A stretch of DNA of 49,565 nt from Myxococcaceae bacterium (GTDB taxonomy: Bacteria > Myxococcota > Myxococcia > Myxococcales > Myxococcaceae), in assembly GCA_016793095.1 (NCBI GenBank), contig JAEUJQ010000084.1, forward strand, positions 1-49,565, read 5' to 3'. Position 1 is the stretch's first letter, and every line of letters starts with the position of its first letter. Below the pieces are notes generated by a model that was not told the DNA's origin, did not search any database, and saw only the letters and a program-made list of their open reading frames with translations. Made by a program: the position numbers and the translations under genes. Below, piece by piece: positions 31,289-39,039 of this stretch.

Positions 31289-32268
31289 CACGCCCCTCCC
31301 GCGCCGTGCAGCCACCGGGCGGCCTCGAAGTAGAGCGGAATGCCGACGAGCAGGTTGAAGGGGAAGGTGATCACGAGCGAGGCCGTCAAGTAGTACGTCG
31401 GGTTCGCCTCGGGCAACGTCATGCGCACCGCGGGCGGCGCGGCGATGTACGAGGCGCTGGCCGCCATCGCCGCCAGCACCGTGGCCCCGCCCACCGACAG
31501 CCCGGCGAGCGTCCCCAGCCAGGCGCCCGCCAGCCCGTGCACCACCGGCATCAGCACGCCGAAGCCGAGCAGGAAGGGCCCGACCCGCTTCAGGTCACTC
31601 AGCCGCGAGCCGGCCACCACGCCCATCTCGAGCAGGAAGAGCGTGAGCGCGCCCTTGAAGATGGCGCCGCGGGTGTCGAAGAAGCCCTCGATGCCCGCCC
31701 AGTGCTGCTCGCCCATCAGCAGGCCGACGATCAGGCCGCCGACCAGCAGCACCATCGACCTCCCCGTCAGCACCTCGTGCAGCACCGACTTCACGCTCTG
31801 GCCCGGCTTCGCGGTCTTCAGCGCCCCGATGGCCAGCGCGATGTGAATGCCCGGGCTCTCGAGCAGGGTGAGCAGCGTCGGCATGAAGCCCTCGGGCTCG
31901 GCGTTCATGCCGCGGGCGAAGGTGACGGCGGCGATGGAGGTGACGGCCGACACCGAGCCGTAGTGCGCGGCGATACCCGCGGCGTCCGAGACGCTGAACC
32001 GCCCGAGCCCGCGCAGCACCGCGTAGGCCGAGAGGGGCGTGAGGCAGCCGAGCGCGAGCGTGACGACGGCTGGCCAGGCCACCACGGAGAGGTCGGCGTG
32101 CCCCAGCTCGACGCCGCCCTTGAGCCCCAGCGAGAAGAGCAGGAACACCGACAGCGCCGCGTAGACGTCGCGGGGCAGCGAGAACTCGCTCTTGATGACC
32201 CGCGCGACCACACCCAGCGCGAAGGCCAGCGCGACTGGCGACAGCAGGTTGCTCTTGATGGGGTCCAT
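31288..32268 (-). CDS. sbtA: Sodium-dependent bicarbonate transporter family permease SbtA
   Basis: A 326-residue membrane protein with about ten hydrophobic segments in two inverted halves, starting at ATG 32268. Family features include HYGSVSAVT in the first half and SYIAAPPAVRMTLPEANPTYYL in the second, matching cyanobacterial SbtA motifs of the GSVS and (S/A)SSxISGPPTLR types. It is shorter than Synechocystis SbtA (about 370) because the central hydrophilic loop is reduced (ALKTAKPGQSVKSVLHE). Cyanobacterial SbtA co-transports Na+ and HCO3-; activity here is inferred from family. The adjacent sbtB and divergent NhaR-like regulator form a self-contained regulated module. The role in a presumed heterotroph may be CO2 supply for carboxylases or pH/Na+ balance. 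Confidence 0.9.
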   Translation of the reverse strand: MDPIKSNLLSPVALAFALGVVARVIKSEFSLPRDVYAALSVFLLFSLGLKGGVELGHADLSVVAWPAVVTLALGCLTPLSAYAVLRGLGRFSVSDAAGIAAHYGSVSAVTSIAAVTFARGMNAEPEGFMPTLLTLLESPGIHIALAIGALKTAKPGQSVKSVLHEVLTGRSMVLLVGGLIVGLLMGEQHWAGIEGFFDTRGAIFKGALTLFLLEMGVVAGSRLSDLKRVGPFLLGFGVLMPVVHGLAGAWLGTLAGLSVGGATVLAAMAASASYIAAPPAVRMTLPEANPTYYLTASLVITFPFNLLVGIPLYFEAARWLHGAGGA

Positions 32269-32324
32269 GGACGGGCTCAGGGCGAAGCGCTGCGCTGATA
32301 TGGCGCGGGCGAGGCGGCCAGCAA

Positions 32325-32351
32325 GCGAATCTCGATGGTGCGATGATTCGC
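32325..32351. promoter_or_regulatory. Candidate operator between sbtA and the NhaR-like gene
   Basis: GCGAATC (32325-32331) and GATTCGC (32345-32351) are perfect inverted repeats with a 13-base spacer, in the 109-base divergent region. A direct repeat GATATGGCG flanks it at 32297-32305 and 32364-32372. Size and placement suit a LysR-type regulator, which usually binds a dyad near divergent promoters. Confidence 0.6.
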
Positions 32352-32377
32352 ATCGGGAAAGCCGATATGGCGGCGAC

Positions 32378-33289
32378 ATGAGCGTCCTCGACGAGCTGAA
32401 CTTCCACCATCTCCTGTGCTTCTCGGTCGTCGCCCGCGAGGGGTCGGTGTCGAAGGGGGCGCAGGTGCTTGGGCTCGCGCAGCCGACGGTGAGCGGCAAG
32501 CTGAGCGCGCTCGAGGAGGACCTGGGCGAGCGCCTCTTCCGCCGGCACGGTCGTGGGGTCGAGCTCACCGAAGCCGGGCACCTCGTGCGCCGCTACGCCG
32601 ACGAGCTGTACGGCCTGGGCCAGGAGCTCATCGACACGGTGCGCGGCCGGCCCACCTCGGGCCCCATGCGCTTCGCCATCGGCGTCTCGGACTCGCTGCC
32701 GAAGCTCACCACGTGGCGCCTGCTCAAGCCCGCCTTCGAGGGCCCGCTGCCGCTGAGGCCGACCATTCGCGTCGGCAAGACGGAGCAGCTCGTGGCCGAG
32801 CTGGCGACGCACGGCCTCGACCTGCTGCTGGCGGACCAGCCCATCGCCCCCGGGGGCGCGGTGCGGGCCTTCAACCACCTGCTCGGCGAGTGCGGCGTGA
32901 CCGTCTTCGCCGTCGATGCGCAGGCCGAGCGCTACCGCCGCAGCTTCCCGCGAAGCCTCGACGGCGCGCCCTTCGTGCTCCCCACGTCGAACACGGCGCT
33001 GCGCCGCAGCATCGACGCCTGGTTCGAGTCGCACGGCTTCCGCCCCGTCGTCACCGCCGAGGTCGAGGACGTGGCGCTGCTGCAGGTGCTGGGCGCGGAC
33101 GGGCTGGGGCTGTTCGCGGCGCCGTCGGTCGTCGAGGCCGCCATCCGCCGGCAGTACGGCGTGAAGGTGGTGGGCCGGCTCGACGTGCGCCAGCGCTTCT
33201 ACGCCATCTCCATCGACCGGAAGCTGCGGCACCCGGCGGTGGTGGCTTTGTCACGCGCGGCGCGCACCGAGCTCTTCGCCGACGAGTGA
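32378..33289 (+). CDS. NhaR-like LysR-family transcriptional regulator
   Basis: A 303-residue protein from ATG 32378. The N-terminal winged helix-turn-helix (about 8-66: LLCFSVVAREGSVSKGAQVL, QPTVSGKLSALEEDLGERLF) is followed by GRGVELTEAGHLVRRYAD and a substrate-binding domain. Several phrases match E. coli NhaR as I remember it: EGSV near the start, GVxDxLxK, LLxDxPI, GECGV and the C-terminal HPAV. NhaR responds to Na+ and activates the Na+/H+ antiporter gene nhaA. Here the gene is divergent from sbtA, a Na+-coupled transporter, so Na+- or bicarbonate-responsive control of sbtAB is a reasonable inference. Its 3' end overlaps the restored frame of the opposing MocR gene by about 39 bases. 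Confidence 0.88.
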   Translation: MSVLDELNFHHLLCFSVVAREGSVSKGAQVLGLAQPTVSGKLSALEEDLGERLFRRHGRGVELTEAGHLVRRYADELYGLGQELIDTVRGRPTSGPMRFAIGVSDSLPKLTTWRLLKPAFEGPLPLRPTIRVGKTEQLVAELATHGLDLLLADQPIAPGGAVRAFNHLLGECGVTVFAVDAQAERYRRSFPRSLDGAPFVLPTSNTALRRSIDAWFESHGFRPVVTAEVEDVALLQVLGADGLGLFAAPSVVEAAIRRQYGVKVVGRLDVRQRFYAISIDRKLRHPAVVALSRAARTELFADE

Positions 33290-34760
33290 GCCTCCGCTTC
33301 GCCCACGGCTGGGCAGGGCGCGGGCGAGCCGCTCGACGGCCTTCACCAGCTCGGCCTCGTCGAGGTGCGCGAAGCCCAGGCGCATCGCGTGCAGTGAGGT
33401 GTGGCGAGAACGCGCGGCCCGGGAAGAAGCGCACGCCGGCCTCGAGGGCGCGCGCCGCCCAGCGCTCCACGTCGATGGCCGGGTCGACGTTCGCCCATAA
33501 GCCAAGGCCCGCGCGGGGCACGTCGAAGGACAGCGCCGCGCCGAGGTGGCGACGGAGCAGCGCCGCGAGCAGGTCGCGTCGGGCGTGGAAGACGCGCCTC
33601 GCTTTGAGGGAGTGTCGCTGCACCTCGCCGTCTTCGAGCAGCTCGGCGAGGGCGCGCTCGATGGCGGCGTCGCCGGTGCGGTCCACCTGGCCGCGCACCG
33701 AGAGCAGCAGGTCTCGCAGCGGGCGGGGCGCCACCACGAAGCCCGTGCGGAGCCCGGGCGCGAGCGCCTTCGAGAGCGTGCCCACGTAGACGACCACGCC
33801 CGCGCGGTCCTGCGAGGCGAGCGGCAGGCCGGGCGGCCCGTCGAAGGAGAACTCGAAGTCGGTGTCGAGCTCGAGCACGGAGAAACGGCGGCGGCGCGCG
33901 AGCTCGAGCAGGGCGAGTCGCCAGCGCGCTGAGAGCGTCACCGTCGTCGGGTCCTGCGTGTTGGGCGTGACGAGCACGGCGCGCAGGTGACGGCGCCGGG
34001 ACGCGAGCTGAGCCACCTCGAGGCCTTCGGCATCGACGGGCACGGGAACGGCCTCGACCCCGAGGCAGGTGAAGGCGTCGCGGTATGACGGGTAGCCGGG
34101 CGCCTCGACCGCGACCGCATCTCCGGGCCTCGTCAGCGCGAGGGCGAGCAGGTGCATGGCGAGCTGGCTGCCGCGCGTGATGATCAGCTCATCGGCGGTG
34201 ACGGGCAGGGCGCGGCGGGCCGAGAGCTGGGCGGCGAGGGCGCGGCGCAGGCGCTCGTCTCCAGCCGGGTGGCCGAAGTCGAGCAGCTCGCCCTTCGTGC
34301 GGCGCAGCGCGCGCCGGTACGCCCGGGTGAGGGCGGCGGTGTCGACGAGGCGGGGGTCGGGCAGGCCGGACGAGAAGTCGAGCACGCCCTTCGGCACGGC
34401 CTCGAACGCCCGCGACGACGACGCCCAGGGCCGCACGGGGAAGCCGAGCGCCGCCCGGCGTTCGGGGGCCTGGAGGTCGGGCGCCAGCGGGAGCGACGCG
34501 GTGACGCGGGTGGCCTCGCCCTGCCGGGCCTCGACCCACCCCTGGGCCTCGAGCTCCTCGACGGCGGCGATGACGGTGTTGCGGTGCACGCCGAGCTGAG
34601 AGGCCAGCGTGCGGGTGCCGGGCAACGCCGCGCCAGGAGGCAGCCGGCCCTGTCGCACCGCCGCGACCAGCTGCTGCACGAGCTGCTGCGGGAGCGACAC
34701 GTGAGACCGCCGGTCGAGCGTCAGCGCGGGCCAGGTCGGGGCGGAGCCGGAGCGGGGCAC
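33251..34760 (-). pseudogene. MocR/PdxR-type regulator (GntR domain plus aminotransferase domain), frameshifted near the 3' end
   Basis: From GTG 34760 the frame encodes a GntR winged-helix domain (about 25-90, with TRTLASQLGVHRNTVIAAVE) and a fold-type I aminotransferase domain with VTPNTQDPT, the PLP-lysine motif TLSKALAPG and GLGLWANVDP. After GVRFFPGRAFS (about residue 452) the frame turns into Arg-rich nonsense and runs on to 33051. The expected ending (LHAMRLGFAHLDEAELVKAV) is present in another frame, 33251-33395. A single insertion or deletion in 33396-33412 explains this. Restored, the protein would be about 500 residues, normal for MocR. The product is either damaged at the C-terminal aminotransferase subdomain or the shift is a sequencing error. 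It is divergent from the endonuclease-family gene at 34855. Confidence 0.85.
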
Positions 34761-34763
34761 CCG

Positions 34764-34812
34764 ACTGGTCTATCCGAAATCCGGGAACTGGTCCTGTTCT
34801 GGTGGACCAGTT
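34764..34812. promoter_or_regulatory. Operator-like repeats upstream of the MocR-type gene
   Basis: ACTGGTC occurs at 34764-34770 and again, as AACTGGTCC, at 34786-34794, a spacing of 23 bases. The second copy forms a perfect 9-bp inverted repeat with GGACCAGTT at 34804-34812 (spacer 9). MocR proteins such as PdxR and GabR are known to bind paired repeats in their own divergent promoters; the half-site resembles PdxR sites as I recall them. The first copy begins 4 bases from the MocR start. Confidence 0.65.
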
Positions 34813-34854
34813 GTCGGCGAGGGTGCGCCTCGTCGAACCACCTGGAGGACCACC

Positions 34855-35823
34855 ATGTCGCGCGCCCTGCTCTTGTCCGCCGTGCTCCTCACCGCCTGCG
34901 GTCCCGCCCCAGAAGACGCCTCGGCCGTCGTCACCCTGTCGCCCGAAGACCTCGAGCAGGGCGAGGTGACGACGGCGGCTCCTTTGCGGCGGGGCGCCGA
35001 GGACCGCAGCGACACCGTCGACGTGATGTCCTGGAACGTCGAGTGGCTCGGCTCGCCGACCGAGGGGCCGGCCGACGAGCTGCTGCAACAGGCGAACGTG
35101 GCGAAGGTGCTCGGGCAGACGGCGCCAGACCTGATCGGCCTGGTGGAGGTCGTGTCGGAAGCCTCGTTCGCGGCGGTGCTGCGCGGGCTGCCCGACCACC
35201 GCGGCCTGCTGGTGACGGACCCGTCGGTCGCGCAGGGCCGGGCGTTCTACTGGTCCGGCGAGCAGAAGGTCGCGCTCGTCTACCACCGGCGCTTCACCGT
35301 CGAGTCGGCGCGGGTGGTGCTCACCGACGTGCAGGGCTCGTTCGCCGGTCGTCCGCCGATGGAGGTGAAGCTGCGCTTCGAGGAGGGTGGGCGTCCGCGC
35401 ACGCTGGTGGTGGTGGTGGCGCACTTCAAGGCCATGGCGAACCTCGACGGCTACACGCGGCGGGTCGAGGCGGCGCAGGCGATGAAGCGCTGGCTCGACG
35501 CCGACTACCCGACGCGCTGGGTGCTCGTCATTGGCGACTTCAACGACGACGTCGACGTGTCCACCTACCGCCGCAGCCCCACGCCGTTCGCGCCGTTCCT
35601 TTCAGGCGGGTACCGCTTCACCACCGACGCGCTCACGAAGGCGAACATCTCGACGACGCTGACGTTCTCGTCCACCATCGACCATCACCTCGCGACCGAC
35701 GAGCTGGCCGAGCGCTTCCTCGAGGGCTCGGCGAAGGTGGTGAAGACGACCGACCTCATCCCCGACGCGAAGACGACGACGAGCGACCACCTGCCGGTGC
35801 TGACCCGCTACGACCTGCGGTGA
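34855..35823 (+). CDS. Secreted endonuclease/exonuclease/phosphatase-family lipoprotein
   Basis: A 322-residue protein with a strong ribosome site (GGAGG) 8 bases before ATG 34855 and a lipoprotein signal ending in LTAC (Cys15). The body has the EEP fold motifs: SWNVEWLG, LIGLVEVV (metal-binding Glu), VVVVAHFKA, VIGDFNDD, TIDHHLATDE and TTSDHLPV with the terminal His. Members cleave nucleic acid or phosphoester bonds; an extracytoplasmic lipoprotein form could scavenge phosphate or nucleotides or degrade extracellular DNA (inference). The divergent MocR-type regulator and its repeats suggest co-regulation, perhaps linked to a PLP- or amino-acid-related signal. Confidence 0.88.
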   Translation: MSRALLLSAVLLTACGPAPEDASAVVTLSPEDLEQGEVTTAAPLRRGAEDRSDTVDVMSWNVEWLGSPTEGPADELLQQANVAKVLGQTAPDLIGLVEVVSEASFAAVLRGLPDHRGLLVTDPSVAQGRAFYWSGEQKVALVYHRRFTVESARVVLTDVQGSFAGRPPMEVKLRFEEGGRPRTLVVVVAHFKAMANLDGYTRRVEAAQAMKRWLDADYPTRWVLVIGDFNDDVDVSTYRRSPTPFAPFLSGGYRFTTDALTKANISTTLTFSSTIDHHLATDELAERFLEGSAKVVKTTDLIPDAKTTTSDHLPVLTRYDLR

Positions 35824-35833
35824 GCGACGCGCG

Positions 35834-35874
35834 GGTCCTCCTCGAGCGCAGGCGCCGGCTCGGCGAGCAGGACC
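35834..35874. terminator. Bidirectional terminator-like hairpin between convergent genes
   Basis: GGTCCT-C-CTCG (35834-35844) pairs with CGAG-C-AGGACC (35864-35874): 10 base pairs with a single C-C mismatch and a 19-base loop. It lies between the endonuclease-family stop (35823) and the peptidase stop (35911). Confidence 0.55.
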
Positions 35875-35910
35875 GCGACATCGGCAGCGAAGACCGCGAA
35901 CACAATCCCC

Positions 35911-36924
35911 TCAGGGCGACTGCGCGAGCCGCTGCACGACGGCCTCGAGGCCCACCGTCACCCGGGCCATGCGCGCGTAGTCGAGCGACGACGGCAGGTC
36001 GGTGCTCGAGTGGTAGCTCGGGTTCCGGAACGGCGCGGTGTCGGTCACCATCAGCGCCTGGTAGCCCTGCCGCCAGTAGGGCCCGTGGTCGGACCAGTCG
36101 ATGCCTTCGATGAAGCTGGGCACCGTCGCGCCCTCGGAGGCGATGGACGCGTGCTCGCGGAAGGTGCGCACCGCCTCGTGGGCGAGCGCCTTCGAGGTCA
36201 GGTCGGCCACGAAGCCGATGAAGTGGCCCGTTGACGGGTAGAACGTCGAGAAGGGCCACGGGTAGTGCTGCGAGCCGGGCGCGTCGGAGTAGTAGCCCAG
36301 CGTCTCGAGCGACAGCATCGCCCGCACGTCGTCGCCGCGTTGGCGCGCGCGCTTCGCAGCCACCTCGCTGCCCATGTCGGGCGTGCGGAAGTACGGGGGC
36401 TCCTCGTTGGTGAAGAAGACGAAGCGCAGCGTGCGGGGCTGCGGCCGCGCGCGGAACGTGCGGGCCAGCGAGAGCGCCACCGCGACCCCTGACGCGTTGT
36501 CGTCGGCGCCACGCGTGCCCTCGGCCGAGTCGTAGTGGGCGCCGATGACGATGAGCTCGTCGGGGTCGGTCGTACCCTCGAGCTCAGCGGCCAGGTTCCA
36601 GACACGCTGTCCCCGGACGTCGTAGGGCTCACGCTCGACGGTGTAGCCGGCGGCCACGAGCTCGGCCTCGACCCACTCGGCGGTCTCCACCAGCTTGTCC
36701 GGGGTGCGGCCCAGGTTGCGCTCGCCGATGGTGCCCGCCAGGTGCGTCACGTCGCGCTCGAGCGACGGCGCCAGCGCGGCCTCTCGCGCGCTGAGTGGCG
36801 GCGACGGACCTTCGAGGGTGCGGCCGGGCATCACCGTCAGTTGCCGCAGGCACGAGAAGCCCGACCCGCTCGCGAGCACCAGGCCCGCGAGGGCGAACAG
36901 CCCGCGACGGCAGGCGTGCGTCAC
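35911..36924 (-). CDS. M28-family zinc aminopeptidase-like lipoprotein
   Basis: A 337-residue protein from GTG 36924, which overlaps the upstream stop by four bases (GTGA), so translation is coupled to the FHA-Yip1 gene. A signal peptide ends in GFSC (Cys25). The M28 metal ligands are visible: His130 in GAHYDS, Asp142 in RGADDNASG, Glu174/175 in FFTNEEPPYF, an acidic residue in SLETLGYYSD (Glu207) and His305 in SYHSSTD. Length and order fit the family. Known members are aminopeptidases or carboxypeptidases of the periplasm or outside. Longer upstream readings of this frame lie inside the neighbouring gene and are rejected. Confidence 0.9.
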   Translation of the reverse strand: MTHACRRGLFALAGLVLASGSGFSCLRQLTVMPGRTLEGPSPPLSAREAALAPSLERDVTHLAGTIGERNLGRTPDKLVETAEWVEAELVAAGYTVEREPYDVRGQRVWNLAAELEGTTDPDELIVIGAHYDSAEGTRGADDNASGVAVALSLARTFRARPQPRTLRFVFFTNEEPPYFRTPDMGSEVAAKRARQRGDDVRAMLSLETLGYYSDAPGSQHYPWPFSTFYPSTGHFIGFVADLTSKALAHEAVRTFREHASIASEGATVPSFIEGIDWSDHGPYWRQGYQALMVTDTAPFRNPSYHSSTDLPSSLDYARMARVTVGLEAVVQRLAQSP

Positions 36925-38849
36925 TTGCCGAAGAGGAGCTTGTGCAGCTCGTCCACGGTCTTGCCCGACGTCTCGTACAGCTCGGCGTCCCGCAGGTGGC
37001 CGAACGTCTTCGGGTCCACCTTCTTGTAGTCCTTGCGCACCTTGCCGTCGGCCTCGCTGCTGTACTCCTGCAGCTCCTGGTACGCCTTCAGGATGGGCGC
37101 CTTCCGCAGCAGCGTCGGGTCGTCGGTGATGCGCTTCTCGATGTTGTCGTACTTCACGCGCCACGAGGGGTAGCCGCTGCCGCTCGGCACCGCGACCGCA
37201 GGCGTGCCCTTCGGCTCGTCCTTCGGCTCGGCGGCCTTGACGGGCTCCTTTGGCTCCTCGGGCGGCGGGGGCTTCTTCGTGTCGTCCGCGGCCTTCTTCA
37301 CGTCATCGGCGGCCTTCTTCGTGTCGTCGGCGGCCTTCTTGACGTCATCGCCCGCCTTCTTCACGTCGTCGCCGGCCTTCTTGACGTCATCGCCAGCCTT
37401 CTTCACGACGTCACCCGTCGCGGCGGTGGCGGCCTTGATCTGCTCCTGCGCCTTCTTCGCGGCCTCCAGCGACTGACGGAACCCGTCCTCGGCGGCCTTG
37501 ATGGCTTCTGCGGGAGCGCCGGCTGCGCGCGACTGCTCGATGGCGTTCTTCGCAGCGGTGAGGGCTGCCTTGCTGTTCTCGTCGAGGTCGTCGGGGATCT
37601 CGAGGTCGCTGTCGCCCGAGGAGGAGGAGCCTGCGCCCGAGCCGATGGCCACGCCGCCGCCGCGCGCCGAGAGGGCTGCGGGAATGCCGGCCAGCGCGCC
37701 GAGCGCGGTCAGCGCCATCAGGACGAGGAGGACGATCTTCACCCACTTCGCGACGTTGAAGTGCTCCATCCACTTGTAGGCGACGAAGAGGGACAGCGCG
37801 CCCGCCACCGCCGAGAGCAGCACCGGCACCAACATGATGAAGGGAATGCCGAAGCGGCCCGACAGCGCGCCGATGATGGTCGTGAGCCCGCTCGGCAGCA
37901 CCGCGATGATGACCGCCGTCTGGGTCTGCAGGAAGTAGTTGGTGCGGCCCCGCGCGTCGCTCTCGCCCTTGAAGAGCTTCGCGATGACCCAGGTGAGCAA
38001 GGGGTGCCAGATGAAGCCGGTGATGACCGAGGCCACTACCGCGACGATTGCTCCCACGATCAGCCCGGTGATGAGGCTCCCGATGCTCAGCGCGCCGAGG
38101 ATGATCTGCGCGATGAGCCCGGCGATGAAGCCCATCGCTCCCGAGAAGATGTTGCCTGGCAGCGCCCAGGCGATGAGCTCCATGCGGCCCATCGGGTCGC
38201 GGGGCTGCTCTTCGATCGCCTTGCGAATGGTGCCGAACGGGTTGAGCAGCAGGAGGGGCACGTTGACGAGGTAGTAGCCGATCGCCTTGGGGACGCCGGC
38301 GAGCACCTGGCCGACGCTGGCGTTGCCCATCTCCTCGTCATCACCAGCCCCACCTCCTTCGGGCGCGGCACGAGTCGGCTCACTCTTCCCGGCTCCCGCC
38401 GAAGACATCTTCTGACCGGCCGGCTTCTTCGCCGGTGGCGGGGCGGCCTTGGCAGCGGGCTTCGCGGCAGGCTTCGCGGGCGCCTTGCGCTCGGGCTCCG
38501 TCATCGGCGGAGCGTCCTCTTCCTCCTCCTGGGGCTCGTCGCCGCCGTCGTCTTCGACGACCTTGAGCACCTCGAACTTGCGCTTCGAGAGCTGAAAGAC
38601 GTCGCCAGGCAGAATCTCGGTCGCGTCACCGATGCGCTCGTTCGCCAGCAGGGTGCCGTTCGAGCTGCCGAGGTCCTTGAGGAACCACGCGCCGCCTTCG
38701 CAGAAGATCTCCGCGTGGCGCTTCGAGACGCCCATGTCGGCGACCTGCACCTGCGCGTCGCCGCCCTCGCGGCCGAAGGTGAGGCCCTCTTCGGGCACGG
38801 TGATGAGCTTCTGACTCGCGAGGTCTTTGACCTGAAGGAGCATGTCCAT
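36921..38849 (-). CDS. FHA-domain, Yip1-like multi-TM protein with KKAGDDV heptad repeats
   Basis: A 642-residue protein from ATG 38849 (ATG 38843 also possible). The N-terminal FHA domain (about 1-98) keeps the phosphothreonine-binding residues in FGREGG, SKRHAEI and GSSNGTLL. A Lys/Pro/Ala/Glu linker follows, then a Yip1-like membrane domain (about 180-400) with five or more TM helices (VPLLLLNPFGTIRKAIEEQP is typical). The third part is a coiled-coil-like region with seven or eight 7-residue repeats (KKAGDDV or KKAADDT, about 480-530), then a Pro-rich spacer and a basic C-terminal domain. Several Ser/Thr kinases lie in the window and FHA domains read their products, so a phospho-dependent membrane adaptor is plausible (inference). 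It overlaps the peptidase start by four bases. Confidence 0.87.
   Translation of the reverse strand: MDMLLQVKDLASQKLITVPEEGLTFGREGGDAQVQVADMGVSKRHAEIFCEGGAWFLKDLGSSNGTLLANERIGDATEILPGDVFQLSKRKFEVLKVVEDDGGDEPQEEEEDAPPMTEPERKAPAKPAAKPAAKAAPPPAKKPAGQKMSSAGAGKSEPTRAAPEGGGAGDDEEMGNASVGQVLAGVPKAIGYYLVNVPLLLLNPFGTIRKAIEEQPRDPMGRMELIAWALPGNIFSGAMGFIAGLIAQIILGALSIGSLITGLIVGAIVAVVASVITGFIWHPLLTWVIAKLFKGESDARGRTNYFLQTQTAVIIAVLPSGLTTIIGALSGRFGIPFIMLVPVLLSAVAGALSLFVAYKWMEHFNVAKWVKIVLLVLMALTALGALAGIPAALSARGGGVAIGSGAGSSSSGDSDLEIPDDLDENSKAALTAAKNAIEQSRAAGAPAEAIKAAEDGFRQSLEAAKKAQEQIKAATAATGDVVKKAGDDVKKAGDDVKKAGDDVKKAADDTKKAADDVKKAADDTKKPPPPEEPKEPVKAAEPKDEPKGTPAVAVPSGSGYPSWRVKYDNIEKRITDDPTLLRKAPILKAYQELQEYSSEADGKVRKDYKKVDPKTFGHLRDAELYETSGKTVDELHKLLFGK
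37270..37416 (-). repeat. 21-bp tandem repeat encoding KKAGDDV/KKAADDT heptads
   Basis: About seven units of 21 bases, with GCCTTCTTC recurring at 37291, 37312, 37333, 37354, 37375 and 37396 on the plus strand. The period is an exact multiple of three and the variants are conservative (Gly or Ala, Val or Thr), so unit number could change without loss of frame. Confidence 0.85.
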
Positions 38850-39039
38850 GACCTACCGCACCTCGGGCGGTCCTCCCAGCGTGGAGAGAGAGTTGTGGCG
38901 ACCGGCGTCGACCGGCGGCGGAGCAGATGCAGCGTCGCAGGGGGGCGTGCACGTTCGACGGAAGTCGTGGGAATCACGGCGCGTCCGCATCGACGAGATG
39001 ACCATGGAAATGCAGGCGAGCCGGCTCGACGCTCCTCCC

